Assembly (NCBI GenBank): GCA_021155885.1
Contig: JAJNBB010000015.1
Coordinates: 1 to 44,651, forward strand
Reading direction: 5' to 3'
DNA: 44,651 nucleotides
Source of the DNA: Fibrobacteria bacterium
GTDB taxonomy: Bacteria > Fibrobacterota > Fibrobacteria > UBA11236
In this document: one piece after another, positions 1 to 8,062 of the stretch
How the letters are laid out: every line of letters starts with the position of its first letter
How positions within the stretch are numbered: the first letter of the stretch is position 1
Position numbers and translations under genes: made by a program
Notes under the pieces: generated by a model
Told to the model about the DNA's origin: nothing
The model's database searches: none
The model's input: the letters and a program-made list of their open reading frames with translations, nothing else

Positions 1-192
1 GTCGACATTCAGGGCTTCCCCGCGGATCTTGATGTCCCAGTCATTCCGCAGATTGGTGTCCTTGGGATTGAACAGCTGAATCCAGACGGAATCGTTCGGA
101 CCGGCGACGGCGGAGACAGAAAGGAAGGCGGACGCCGCGAAGGCGATCAGGCCGGTGCGGATTTTGGCCGATTTGGAGAGAATAGCGGGCAT
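1..192 (-). CDS. Secreted DUF1080-like protein, N-terminal fragment
   Basis: Only the first 64 residues lie in the window; the gene runs off the left edge. The ATG at 192 is preceded by an AAAGGT ribosome site. Residues 1-30 form a signal peptide (basic start, hydrophobic LIAFAASAFLSVSAVA core), so the product is exported. The mature start reads WIQLFNPKDTN followed by DWDIKIRGEALN. This resembles the opening of DUF1080 (3-keto-disaccharide hydrolase / concanavalin-like) domains, which typically begin with LFNGKDL and a W-x-x-K-I-x-G segment. The family assignment rests on this short motif only. In the family the fold binds or cleaves sugars. The gene is divergent from homoserine dehydrogenase. 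Confidence 0.6.
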   Translation of the reverse strand, partial: MPAILSKSAKIRTGLIAFAASAFLSVSAVAGPNDSVWIQLFNPKDTNLRNDWDIKIRGEALNVD

Positions 193-222
193 GGTTGGAC
201 CTTTTGGAGAGGATACTGAAAG

Positions 223-228
223 AATATA
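223..228 (-). promoter_or_regulatory. Candidate -10 box for the DUF1080-like gene
   Basis: Read on the minus strand this is TATATT, about 31 bases upstream of the ATG at 192. A TTGTTG lies upstream with a short spacer, so the -35 is not convincing. The same box recurs before several other genes in the window. A TTGACA on the plus strand at 278-283, upstream of homoserine dehydrogenase, has no matching -10 box. Confidence 0.35.
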
Positions 229-381
229 GGGCGGGCAGGTTCCAACAAGGCATGGAAACTGGGGTTTTATGCGTATTTTGACAGAAAATCCTACAAATTG
301 CGGAAAAATTACCAGGTGTCCCGCGCGTCGGGTGCAAATCCCCAAAAGGTTCCAAAATCCCGATTTACCTTTCCCGATACT

Positions 382-1683
382 ATGGAAATTCGCTTGGGAA
401 TCGTGGGTCTGGGTACCGTCGGGCAGGGCGTTCTGGAATTGCTGGAGCGTCAAGGGGCGTTCTATTCGAAGTCCTTGGGACTTGATTTCCGTATTACGGC
501 CGTTTGCGCCCGCGGAGAAAAAGCGCTGGCGCGGGTCGCCGATCCCGCCTGTTTTAAAACGCAGGATCCCCTCGCGGTCGCCAATCACCCCGAAGTGGAT
601 GTGTTCGTGGAGTTGGCCGGAGGAGAGGACGCGCCCAAGGCGTGGGTCGAGGCGGCGCTGAAATCCGGAAAGCACGTCGTCACCGCCAACAAGGCGCTGC
701 TCGCGAAGCATGGCGCCGAGCTTTTTCCCCTCGCCGCCGCCCGGGGCCGGCAGCTGCTTTTCGAGGCCGCCGTGGGCGGCGGCATCCCCATCGTGCGGAC
801 CCTGCAGGAGAGCCTTATCGGCAACGACATCGAGGGGCTCGCCTGCATCATCAACGGGACCTGCAACTACATCCTGACGCAGATGGCGGTGAACAAGGAG
901 TCGTTCGCCGACGCCCTGGCCGACGCGCAGCGCCTGGGTTACGCCGAGGCCGATCCCACCTTCGACATCGACGGGTGGGACGCTCTGCACAAGGTCTCGC
1001 TGCTGGCCTCGCTGGCGCACGGGAAGTACGTGGACTACCGCCGCCTTACGGCGGAGGGCATCCGCAACGTGAGCGCGCTCGACATTCGCATGGCGGAGGA
1101 GCTCGGTTACGAGGTCAAGCTGCTCGGCGTGGTCGAGCGCGCGCCCTCCGGTGAAAGCGCGGGCCGCATCCTCGCGGCGGTCTATCCGGTGCTGCTCGAG
1201 CGCGCGCACCAGCTCGCCTCGGTGCAGGGCGTGCTGAACGCGGTGTACCTCAAGACTTCCGCCGCCGGCCCGCTGCTGCTGACCGGCGCGGGCGCGGGCA
1301 AGCTGCCGACCGCGAGCTCGGTGCTTTCGGACCTGATCGTGGCCGCGCGCTGCGACGCCTCGTCCTCCGCGGGAGCCAACGCCTTCTTCTCCGCCGGCAA
1401 CGCGGCCGACCTGCTTTCGATCGACGAGCTGGAGACCGAGTTTTACCTCCGCCTGACGGCGGTGGACAGGCCCGGCGTGCTGAGCAAGGTGACCGGTATT
1501 CTCGGGGACCACGGGATTTCCATTCGCGCGCTGAGCCAGAAACCGGAGCATGACGCCGAAAACGTGCCGGTGATCATTCTGACGCACACGGCGAAGAACC
1601 TGGACGTCATGCGCGCGCTGGCCGAAATCGACGCCCTGGACATCATCCGGGACCGCACCCGGGTCCTCCGCTTCTATAAATGA
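382..1683 (+). CDS. hom: Homoserine dehydrogenase
   Basis: NAD(P)-dependent reduction of aspartate-4-semialdehyde to homoserine, the branch step towards threonine and methionine. The 433-residue protein has the standard three parts. There is an N-terminal Rossmann fold with GLGTVGQG at residues 9-16, a catalytic domain with GKHVVTANKALLA and the ADPTFDIDGWDALHK segment that carries the family's catalytic Asp/Lys pair, and a C-terminal ACT domain (FYLRLTAVDRPGVLSKVTGIL) for amino-acid feedback. Length fits the family. The ATG at 382 is chosen because homology begins there at MEIRLGIVGLG; an upstream in-frame TTG at 298 would add an unrelated tail. No clear Shine-Dalgarno is visible. It is the first gene of a five-gene overlapping operon; its TGA overlaps the next ATG. 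Confidence 0.95.
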   Translation: MEIRLGIVGLGTVGQGVLELLERQGAFYSKSLGLDFRITAVCARGEKALARVADPACFKTQDPLAVANHPEVDVFVELAGGEDAPKAWVEAALKSGKHVVTANKALLAKHGAELFPLAAARGRQLLFEAAVGGGIPIVRTLQESLIGNDIEGLACIINGTCNYILTQMAVNKESFADALADAQRLGYAEADPTFDIDGWDALHKVSLLASLAHGKYVDYRRLTAEGIRNVSALDIRMAEELGYEVKLLGVVERAPSGESAGRILAAVYPVLLERAHQLASVQGVLNAVYLKTSAAGPLLLTGAGAGKLPTASSVLSDLIVAARCDASSSAGANAFFSAGNAADLLSIDELETEFYLRLTAVDRPGVLSKVTGILGDHGISIRALSQKPEHDAENVPVIILTHTAKNLDVMRALAEIDALDIIRDRTRVLRFYK

Positions 1684-2234
1684 GGACGGGCGCCCTTCCG
1701 GCCGCGGTGATCCACCGCAGGCTGCGCGTCCGCGGCTTCCGCAATCTCACCGAGGAGCAGGCGCGCTCGATCGAGACGTGGATGCGCCTCAACCCGGCGG
1801 TGCACGCGCTGCTTTTCATGGTCTGCGGCGTCACGGGTTCGGTCCCCGGCCTCATCACGCTCGCCGGATTCTTCCTGATCGGCATCCTGTCCTCCGTGCA
1901 TCCCTTCGAGCTGTTCTACACCGAGATCATCCGCCCGCTGGAGCATGCCCCCGAGATGCCCCCGAGCCCCCCGCTGCGCCGGGCGGTGTTCGGGATCGGG
2001 TTGGCCGGCTCGCTCGGGGCCGCGTGGGCCTTCTCCGCGGATTTCAAGACGCCGGGATATTTGATAACCGGGGTCATGACCGCCTCGACGGCCTTCCTCG
2101 CCCTCACCCATATTTGCGTTCCCTCCGCCCTTTTCAGATTGATGCGATTAGGTATCCTGGGGCTGCGCCGCTCTTCCCGGACCCCGGCCTTTCCAAAGCG
2201 GAAGAATAGTACGGAGGAATCATGCAAGAATTAA
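1680..2234 (+). CDS. DUF4395-like membrane protein (copy 1)
   Basis: A 184-residue protein starting at an ATG that overlaps the hom stop codon (ATGA). It has a cationic N-terminus (residues 1-30), a hydrophobic hairpin at about 38-76, a conserved loop with HPFELFYTEIIRPLE, a PPSPPLRR motif, and a second hydrophobic hairpin at about 100-145. The two-hairpin layout with an RR-x-V-F-G-I start to the second half resembles DUF4395. That family usually ends in a CxxC-like segment; here only THICVPSALF with one Cys is present. A clear paralogue lies at 2605-3102. The function of the family is unknown to me. The C-terminal 30 residues are basic and low-complexity and contain the ribosome site of the next gene. 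Confidence 0.6.
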   Translation: MRTGALPAAVIHRRLRVRGFRNLTEEQARSIETWMRLNPAVHALLFMVCGVTGSVPGLITLAGFFLIGILSSVHPFELFYTEIIRPLEHAPEMPPSPPLRRAVFGIGLAGSLGAAWAFSADFKTPGYLITGVMTASTAFLALTHICVPSALFRLMRLGILGLRRSSRTPAFPKRKNSTEESCKN

Positions 2235-2620
2235 ACCTTTGGGCTGTCCTGGTCGCCGCCCTGTCGAGCTTCGCTTCGGGCGGCCTGTGGTTTTCGCCCT
2301 TGGCCTTCGGCAGACTCCAGGCCCGGGAAATGCTCGCGCGAGGAAGCGCCCCGCCTCCCGCGACGCCCGCCGTGATCGCGGTAAGTTTCCTGCTTACCCT
2401 GGTGGAGGCGTTGGCCTTTGCATGGCTGGTGGGAGCCTCCGGCTTTCAGAAATCGATGACCCTTGGCCTGGTGGTGGGCGGATGCTTTGCGGCCACTTCC
2501 ACGGCCATCAATTACCTATACACCGGCCGCGGAGTGCGCCTCACGATGGTGGATGGGGGTTATCATCTTGTCCGGTTCCTTGTGTACGGATTGGTGTTGG
2601 GTCTATGGCGACCGACTTAA
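2222..2620 (+). CDS. DUF1761 family membrane protein
   Basis: A 132-residue, four-helix membrane protein. The N-terminus NLWAVLVAALSSFASGGLWFSPLAFG is the characteristic start of DUF1761 proteins (W-A-V-L-V-A-A, then G-x-L-W-[FY]-S-P). Further hydrophobic segments lie at about 50-70, 77-97 and 112-130. The ATG at 2222 has a strong GGAGG five bases upstream inside the tail of the previous gene, and the reading frames overlap by 13 bases. Its stop overlaps the start of the following gene by 16 bases. It is sandwiched between two paralogous DUF4395-like genes, which suggests the three small membrane proteins act together. No biochemical role is established for the family as far as I know. Confidence 0.8.
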   Translation: MQELNLWAVLVAALSSFASGGLWFSPLAFGRLQAREMLARGSAPPPATPAVIAVSFLLTLVEALAFAWLVGASGFQKSMTLGLVVGGCFAATSTAINYLYTGRGVRLTMVDGGYHLVRFLVYGLVLGLWRPT

Positions 2621-3102
2621 AAGCCTTCCCGGGCGCATTGCGGAGGCGCATCGAGGTCCAGGGTTTTACGGGGTTTTCCGACGAGGATCTCCTTGAACTG
2701 GACCCCTGGCTGCGCTTCACGCCGTTTTTGAGCGGGCTTATCTCCGTTCTCAGCACGTTCATGGGCGCCTATTATCTCCTTTTCGGCCTGGCCGTGTTTT
2801 TTCTTCTGGGCGCGGCGTTTCCCCGCCACCCTTTCGACGTTTTCTACAACGGGTTCATCCGTTCGCTGGAAAATTCTCCCCGACTTCCGGTTTCTCCGGT
2901 GCGTCGGAGGATCGTTTATGGGATCCTCGCGGTCCTTTCATTCATCGCGGCGCTTTGCTTCATCACGGGTCACCGGTCTTGGGGTACGTCGCTCGGCTGG
3001 CTGTTATCCGGTTACCTGGCCTTGATGGCGGCCCAACAGATTTGCATGATCTCCGAGGCCCTGCACAAAGTTTGCGGCGCCCGACGCGCGCATAATCCGT
3101 GA
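2605..3102 (+). CDS. DUF4395-like membrane protein (copy 2)
   Basis: A 165-residue paralogue of the protein at 1680-2234. Both share a basic leader with V-[QR]-G-F, a first hydrophobic hairpin, then HPF-[DE]-x-FY-x-x-x-IR-x-LE-x-x-P-x-x-P-x-SP-x-RR and a second hydrophobic hairpin. Here the conserved loop is HPFDVFYNGFIRSLENSP. The ATG at 2605 is chosen because the same frame upstream is only the shadow of the DUF1761 gene. The start overlaps the DUF1761 stop by 16 bases, and the TGA overlaps the GTG of the oxidoreductase downstream. Duplication of this gene around an unrelated membrane gene is unusual; the function is unknown. Confidence 0.6.
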   Translation: MATDLKAFPGALRRRIEVQGFTGFSDEDLLELDPWLRFTPFLSGLISVLSTFMGAYYLLFGLAVFFLLGAAFPRHPFDVFYNGFIRSLENSPRLPVSPVRRRIVYGILAVLSFIAALCFITGHRSWGTSLGWLLSGYLALMAAQQICMISEALHKVCGARRAHNP

Positions 3103-4178
3103 TCTCCTCTCGCGCTTCCCGTCCTGCGGGACCCGTTTCCGCCCTGCGCGTGGGCGTCGTCGGCACGGGCTTCGTGGCGCGGCGCGCGCATATTCCCGCC
3201 TGGAACGCGCTGCCCGGCGCGCGCGTCACGGCGCTGTGCGACATCGACGCCGCCGCCCTGGAGGCCGCGGGACGCGCGGTTCCCGGCGCGGCGCGCTTCG
3301 CCGACTACCGCGCCCTGCTCGACGCGGACCTGGACGCGGTTTCGATATGCGCCTCGAACGCCGCCCATTTTCCCGTGGCCCTCGCGGCGCTCCATGCGGG
3401 CAAGCATGTGTTGTGCGAAAAGCCCCTGGGGATCTCCGCGGCCGAGATCGTCTCGCTGGGAGAAGTCGCGGACGCGCGCGGCCTGGTGCTGATGGCGCAG
3501 CACCAGCTGCGCTTCGCCGGCCCCGCCCGGGCGGCGCGCGCCTGCGTGCTCGCGGGCAAGGTGGGAAGAGTTTACCACGCGCGCGCGCGCGCGTTGCGGC
3601 GCGACCGGGCGCCCACCTTGCCGGGCCTCATCGAGCGCGATCTCGCCGGCGGCGGGGCCATACTCGACCTCGGCGTACACGCCCTCGACATGGCCCTGTG
3701 GCTGATGGACTTTCCGCGCGCTGCGCGCGTTTCCGGCTCGGTCGGCGTGAATTTCGCCCGGGGCGGCCGCATCGCGGGCCATTGGGGCGAATGGGACCGG
3801 TCCCGCTTCTCGGTGGAGGATTTCGGGACCGGCCTCGTGCATTTCGAGAACGGGTCCACATTGATGCTGGAGTGCGCCTGGCTCGGCCACCATGGCGAGG
3901 AAGGCCTCGGCTGCGAACTGTTCGGCGAGGCGGGAAACCTGCGCTGGCCCTCGGGGGAACTCTTTTCCCAAGGCGCGTCCTTCACCCGGGAATCGCTCGG
4001 CGCGCCGGGCGTGGAGGAGCCCCACGCGGCGGCCGTGCGCGCGTTCCATCGGGCCGTGACCGAAGGCGGGGAATCACCGGTTCCCTGGCGCGAGGCCGCG
4101 GCCTCGCTCGCGATCCTCGAAGCCTTGTACGCGTCCGCTCGCGAGGGGCGTGAGATGCGGGTCGAATCAACCCCCTGA
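3099..4178 (+). CDS. Gfo/Idh/MocA family oxidoreductase
   Basis: A 359-residue NAD(P)-dependent sugar or polyol dehydrogenase-like protein. The N-terminal Rossmann domain has VGVVGTGFVARRAHIPAW (about residues 18-35) and HVLCEKPLGIS, the family's EKP motif whose Lys is catalytic. The C-terminal domain has GGGAILDLGVHALDMALWLM, carrying the conserved Asp/His. A GTG start at 3099 overlaps the upstream TGA (GTGA), so translation is probably coupled; a slightly later start is possible because the first 15 residues are unconserved. The substrate cannot be read from sequence. It is the last gene of the hom operon and is convergent with the MazG-like gene, 16 bases apart. The coding sequence contains an uninterrupted (CG)8 tract at 3578-3593. 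Confidence 0.85.
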   Translation: MISSRASRPAGPVSALRVGVVGTGFVARRAHIPAWNALPGARVTALCDIDAAALEAAGRAVPGAARFADYRALLDADLDAVSICASNAAHFPVALAALHAGKHVLCEKPLGISAAEIVSLGEVADARGLVLMAQHQLRFAGPARAARACVLAGKVGRVYHARARALRRDRAPTLPGLIERDLAGGGAILDLGVHALDMALWLMDFPRAARVSGSVGVNFARGGRIAGHWGEWDRSRFSVEDFGTGLVHFENGSTLMLECAWLGHHGEEGLGCELFGEAGNLRWPSGELFSQGASFTRESLGAPGVEEPHAAAVRAFHRAVTEGGESPVPWREAAASLAILEALYASAREGREMRVESTP

Positions 4179-4194
4179 AAATCCGTTCAGGCGG

Positions 4195-4524
4195 TCAGGG
4201 ATTCAGCTTCGGGTTTCCCTTGTGCCGGTCCGCGTCGCGGGCGGTTTTCTTCTCCAGGTTCCGCTCCACGGCGGTGGTGAGGTTCACGCCGGTCTGGTTG
4301 GCCAGGCAGATCAACACGAAAAGGATGTCGGCCATTTCATCGCCGAGATCGCGCCCTTCATCCGATTTCTTGAAGCTCTGGTCCCCGTACGTGCGCGCCA
4401 TCAGGCGCGCCAGCTCGCCGACCTCCTCCATCAGGATGGCCGTGTTGGTGAGCTCCGAAAAGTACCGGACGCCGTGCGTGCGAATCCAGGTGTCTACGGT
4501 TTGCTGGGCTTCTTCCAGGGTCAT
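4195..4524 (-). CDS. MazG-like nucleotide pyrophosphohydrolase
   Basis: A 109-residue all-alpha NTP pyrophosphatase. The metal-binding pattern EEVGE (in ILMEEVGELARLMART) followed by DLGDEMADIL matches the EExxE...ExxD signature of the MazG/dUTPase superfamily. Length fits the single-domain MazG-like branch, which hydrolyses non-canonical or excess nucleoside triphosphates to monophosphate and pyrophosphate. The ATG at 4524 gives the conserved start MTLEEAQQTVDTWI; upstream in-frame sequence has no similarity. A TATATT -10-like box lies at 4560-4565 on the same strand. It is monocistronic and divergent from the polysaccharide glycosyltransferase. Confidence 0.88.
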   Translation of the reverse strand: MTLEEAQQTVDTWIRTHGVRYFSELTNTAILMEEVGELARLMARTYGDQSFKKSDEGRDLGDEMADILFVLICLANQTGVNLTTAVERNLEKKTARDADRHKGNPKLNP

Positions 4525-4559
4525 GCGTCCGTCCGGGGTAGGGGGGATTATCCGCCCAG

Positions 4560-4565
4560 AATATA
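4560..4565 (-). promoter_or_regulatory. Candidate -10 box for the MazG-like gene
   Basis: TATATT on the minus strand, about 36 bases before the ATG at 4524. No TTGACA-like -35 is found at normal spacing. It belongs to the recurrent TATATT set in this window. Confidence 0.35.
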
Positions 4566-4626
4566 GCGATCGCGCGAAGTCCGGCCTCCGGGTCGCGCAG
4601 TCACAAGGAGCTAGTTTTCCGGGCCG

Positions 4627-5778
4627 ATGTACGACGTCGTCCTCACCTGCAATTATTCCCCCTGGTCCTCGTACCGTGGCGGGGGCCAGAAATCCACGCA
4701 CATGGTGGCGACGGCCCTCGCGGCCTTGGGCAAGCGGGTGTGCGTGGTCTACAGCAAGGGGCCGTTCGAACGCGTCCCGGTGCCCCCGGGACTTCCCTAC
4801 GACGTGGCCTGGGCGTTTTTCTTCGCGGCCAGGCCCGGCATCTCCTCGCCCCTGCGCTTTCTCAACGGGATCCCCTTTTACTTCAAGGCGCGCGCCCTGG
4901 TCCGCCAGGGCGGCGGGACGGCGCTCGTGCTGCACGGGAACGGCGACGAGGCCTCGCTGTTCGGCTACGTGCGCGGGAAAAGGAAATTCGTCTACAGCCA
5001 CCGTTACCCCGGCTTCGAGTCGTTCATGTTCCGGACGCAGTGGGGAACGTGGAAGACGCGTTTGGGGGTGTTCTTCCGCGAGCCCCGCTTCGCCGCGTTC
5101 GCCCTGGCGCTGCGCGGCGCCGACGTGGTGACCTGCACCAGCGCGTCGTCGGCGGGCCAGTTGCGCGCCTGCTTCCAGGTTCCGGACGAAAAGATCCGCG
5201 TGATCCCGAACGGCATCGACCCCGCGTTCCTGGAGGCCCCGCCTCCCGGCGCGGACGCGCGCGGCATCGTGTACTACGGGCGCCTGACGCGCGCCAAGGG
5301 CGTGGACACCCTGCTGAACGCCTATGCCGGCCTTCCCGGGGCGACCCAAAGGCTTCACCCGCTCACCGTGATCGGCGACGGGCCCTACGCCGCGGAGTTG
5401 CGCGCGCTCGCGGCGCGGCTAGGAGTCGAAGCACGCTGGATCCCCTGGCTCGACTCCGCGGAGCTGGCGCGCGCGATCACGGAGCACCGCCTCGCCGCGC
5501 TCCCCTCGCGCGAGGAGTCCTTCGGCAACACCATGCTGGAAACCCTCGCGACGGGGCAGGCGCTGGTGACCGCGCGCGCGGGGTCGATTCCGGAGGTCGT
5601 GGGGGACCAGGCCGAGCTCGTGCCCCCCGACGACCCGGAGGCGCTGCGCGCGGCGATCGCGCGCGCGCTCGCCGCGCCGCACGACCCGGAGCGGGCCGCC
5701 GCCCGGCGGGAGTACGTGCGCGCGCGCTTCTCCTGGGAGAGCACGGCGAGGGCGTTCCTGGAATTGTACGGGGGCTAA
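4627..5778 (+). CDS. GT4 family glycosyltransferase (1)
   Basis: A 383-residue retaining glycosyltransferase of the GT-B fold, predicted to transfer a sugar from a nucleotide-sugar donor during surface-polysaccharide assembly at the cytoplasmic membrane. The N-terminal domain opens with a glycine-rich SSYRGGGQKSTHMVATALAALG. The C-terminal Glycos_transf_1 domain has RVIPNGIDP, the VYYGRLTRAKGVDTLL strand/loop, and the EX7E motif in REESFGNTMLETLATGQALV. The start at 4627 gives the usual hydrophobic first strand (YDVVLTCNYSPW). An AAGGAG lies upstream but 16 bases away, so the ribosome site is poor. Its stop codon overlaps the stop of the convergent epimerase gene. Donor and acceptor are unknown. 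Confidence 0.88.
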   Translation: MYDVVLTCNYSPWSSYRGGGQKSTHMVATALAALGKRVCVVYSKGPFERVPVPPGLPYDVAWAFFFAARPGISSPLRFLNGIPFYFKARALVRQGGGTALVLHGNGDEASLFGYVRGKRKFVYSHRYPGFESFMFRTQWGTWKTRLGVFFREPRFAAFALALRGADVVTCTSASSAGQLRACFQVPDEKIRVIPNGIDPAFLEAPPPGADARGIVYYGRLTRAKGVDTLLNAYAGLPGATQRLHPLTVIGDGPYAAELRALAARLGVEARWIPWLDSAELARAITEHRLAALPSREESFGNTMLETLATGQALVTARAGSIPEVVGDQAELVPPDDPEALRAAIARALAAPHDPERAAARREYVRARFSWESTARAFLELYGG

Positions 5779-6896
5779 ACGCCCAGGACGCGGGCGACGT
5801 GCGCGACGATGCGCTCGCTCGCCTTGCCGTCGCCATAGGGATTTCCCGCCCGCCCCATGCGGGTTCTCTCGGCGGGATCGGCCAGCAGGCGCCGGGTTTC
5901 GCGCGCGATGTCCGCGGGGCCGGTTCCCACCAGCTTCACCACCCCGGTGAGGACGGCCTCGGGGCGCTCCGTCTCGTTGCGCAGCACCAGCACGGGAATG
6001 CCGAGCGTGGGCGCCTCTTCCTGCACGCCGCCCGAATCGGTGAGGATGAGGTAGGCGCGCTTCATCAATTGGGCGAACTCGAAGTAATCCATGGGCGCGA
6101 TGAGCCGGATGTTCGGGACGTCTCCCAGAATGCGGCGCGCGGGTTCCTGCACGTTCGGGTTCAAATGGACGGGGTACACCCATTCCGTGTCCGGATGCTC
6201 TTCGGCCAGCGCGCGGATGGCGTGGAACACGCCTTCCAAAGTGGCGCCGAAGCTTTCGCGGCGGTGCAGCGTCACGAGCACGAGTTTCTTCCCGCCTTCG
6301 GCCTTGCCGGAAACGGACGCGTCTTCTTCCCGGCCGACCGTGTGCAGCAAGGCGTCCACGCCCGTGTTGCCGGTCACCAGGATCTGGTCGGAGGAGGTTC
6401 CTTCCCGCAGCAGGTTTTCGCGGTTGGATGCCGTGGGACAAAAATGCCAGTCGGCGCACACCGAAATCATGCGCCGGTTGATTTCCTCGGGGAAGGGAAA
6501 GTATTTGTTGTCGGTGCGCAAACCGGCTTCGACGTGCCCCACGGGAATTTTCGCGTAGAACGCCGAGAGCGCTCCCAGAAAGGCCGTGGTGGTGTCGCCC
6601 TGCACGAGCAGGAAATCGGGGCGCCCCGTGCCCGTCAACGCCTGCTCGAAGGCCGCCAGGGCCTTGCTGCTGAGGCGAAAGAGGGACTGGTTGGGCTCCA
6701 TCAGGTCCATTTCGTGATCGACCTGGATCCGGAACCTTTCCAGGATGGGTTCCAGCATCTGGCGGTGCTGCCCGGTGGAAATCACCTGCACGTCGAGGCC
6801 GGGATGGCGCTTCAACTCCAGGACGACCGTCGCCATCTTGATGGCTTCGGGCCGGGTTCCGAACACGACGGCGACGACGGGTTTTTTCACGCTCAT
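5775..6896 (-). CDS. wecB: UDP-N-acetylglucosamine 2-epimerase, non-hydrolysing
   Basis: Interconverts UDP-GlcNAc and UDP-ManNAc, supplying ManNAc or ManNAcA units for a surface glycan. The 373-residue length is typical. Family motifs are present in order: FGTRPEAIKMATVV, LVQGDTTTAFLGALSAFY, VGHVEAGLRTDNKYFPFPEE, VTLHRRES, LTDSGGVQEEAPTLGIPVLV and RNETERPEAV. The ATG at 6896 overlaps the stop of the upstream glycosyltransferase gene (ATGA), so it is the last gene of a four-gene minus-strand operon: glycosyltransferase, flippase, glycosyltransferase, epimerase. Its TAG overlaps the TAA of the convergent glycosyltransferase at 4627-5778. No ManNAc dehydrogenase gene is next to it. Confidence 0.95.
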   Translation of the reverse strand: MSVKKPVVAVVFGTRPEAIKMATVVLELKRHPGLDVQVISTGQHRQMLEPILERFRIQVDHEMDLMEPNQSLFRLSSKALAAFEQALTGTGRPDFLLVQGDTTTAFLGALSAFYAKIPVGHVEAGLRTDNKYFPFPEEINRRMISVCADWHFCPTASNRENLLREGTSSDQILVTGNTGVDALLHTVGREEDASVSGKAEGGKKLVLVTLHRRESFGATLEGVFHAIRALAEEHPDTEWVYPVHLNPNVQEPARRILGDVPNIRLIAPMDYFEFAQLMKRAYLILTDSGGVQEEAPTLGIPVLVLRNETERPEAVLTGVVKLVGTGPADIARETRRLLADPAERTRMGRAGNPYGDGKASERIVAHVARVLGV

Positions 6897-8062
6897 GCGG
6901 TTTCCTTTTCCCGGCGCGCCCGGGCCAATGTCGATGCGTACGCCTCGAGGGTGCGGTCCGCGCAGCGCTTCCAGGAGAAGTTCTCCGTGACGCCCTGGCG
7001 CGCGTGGGCGCCCATTTTAGGAATGGACGCGGGATTCGAAAACACCTCCACCAGGATTTCCCCGAGGCGGCGGTGATCTTCCACCGGGAACAGCCGGCCG
7101 TTCACGCCCTCGAACACGAATTCCGGAATTCCGCCCACGCGGCTGCCGAGCACGGGCAGCCCGCAGGCCATCGCTTCGAGCCCGGCCAGCGATACGGCCT
7201 CGGCGCGCGAGGGCAGCGCCGCGACGTCGGCGAGGCGCAGGTGCGGGGTCATGGCGGCGCGCGGCTGGCTGCCGCAGAAAACCACGCGTCCCGTAACGTC
7301 CAAGTTACCCGCCAGCGCCTGCAGCTCCGGTCTTTGCTCGCCGTCGCCGACCAGCAGGACCTTCAGGCGCGGCAACGCCTCTTTCGCCTCCGCGACGGCG
7401 CGCACCAGGACGTCCACGCCGTTTTTCGGATCGAGGCGCCGGGGCACGACCACCACGTTGTCCCCGGGTTCCAGCCCGTAGGCCCGCATGAGGGCGGGAT
7501 CGCGGGGACCGGGCGAAAAGTCGTCGGTGTTGACCCCGTTCGGGATGTAATGCAGCCGCTCGCGGGGATAACGGGCTTCCACGGATTTTTCCAGAAGCTC
7601 CGTCGAGGGGGTCAGGATGGTGTCCGCGAGCCCCAGCATGAAGGGCATCTGGAACCTGCGGCGCCAGGACGTTTTCATGCGACGGAGGAAGCCGGAACTG
7701 TGGTTGGTGAAGACGCGCGGCAGGCCGCGCGCGGCGAGGCGAACTCCCCAGGGTTCCCAGGCCAGGTTGTGCCAGTGCACGAGGTCGTAGCGTTCGCGCG
7801 CGAGTTGGCGGCGGATGTCCAGGTAAACGCGCGCCGTGTTGACGAGGTAGCCCGGATGGTTTCGCCTGAAAGGGCGGTTCACCAGCAGGCGCGCGCCCGC
7901 GGGCAGGGGGGGCACGGGCTGGCCGGCCAGCAAGTGGGAGTGTCCCGCGATGAGATCCACCTGATGGCCGGCCAGGGCGAGTTCCCGCACCAGCTCATAC
8001 ACGTGCGCGGCGATGCCTCCGGGATTCGGCAGATAATCGTCGCTTACCATCAGGATTTTCAA
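6893..8062 (-). CDS. GT4 family glycosyltransferase (2)
   Basis: A 389-residue GT-B glycosyltransferase. The N-terminal domain begins KILMVSDDYLPNPGGIAAHVYEL, the usual donor-side glycine loop of GT4 enzymes. The C-terminal domain has YIPNGVNTDDF, VVPRRLDPKNGVDVLVRA, and EX7E in SRAEAVSLAGLEAMACGLPVLGS. The start is inferred to be TTG at 8062, because the conserved first strand KILMVSDDY begins directly after it and the codon overlaps the flippase stop as TTGA; the ATG four codons later would cut into this strand. It probably adds one sugar to the lipid-linked repeat unit that the neighbouring flippase exports. The specific sugar is unknown. Confidence 0.9.
   Translation of the reverse strand: MKILMVSDDYLPNPGGIAAHVYELVRELALAGHQVDLIAGHSHLLAGQPVPPLPAGARLLVNRPFRRNHPGYLVNTARVYLDIRRQLARERYDLVHWHNLAWEPWGVRLAARGLPRVFTNHSSGFLRRMKTSWRRRFQMPFMLGLADTILTPSTELLEKSVEARYPRERLHYIPNGVNTDDFSPGPRDPALMRAYGLEPGDNVVVVPRRLDPKNGVDVLVRAVAEAKEALPRLKVLLVGDGEQRPELQALAGNLDVTGRVVFCGSQPRAAMTPHLRLADVAALPSRAEAVSLAGLEAMACGLPVLGSRVGGIPEFVFEGVNGRLFPVEDHRRLGEILVEVFSNPASIPKMGAHARQGVTENFSWKRCADRTLEAYASTLARARREKETA

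Noticed and set aside
278-283. TTGACA as a promoter for hom
   Set aside because: No -10-like hexamer at 16-18 bases; not enough support on its own.
298-381. Upstream TTG start for homoserine dehydrogenase
   Set aside because: Adds 28 residues without similarity; the conserved Rossmann strand begins at 382.
4740-7076. 778-codon plus-strand frame spanning a glycosyltransferase and the opposite strand of wecB
   Set aside because: Out-of-frame shadow of two real genes; no coherent domain.
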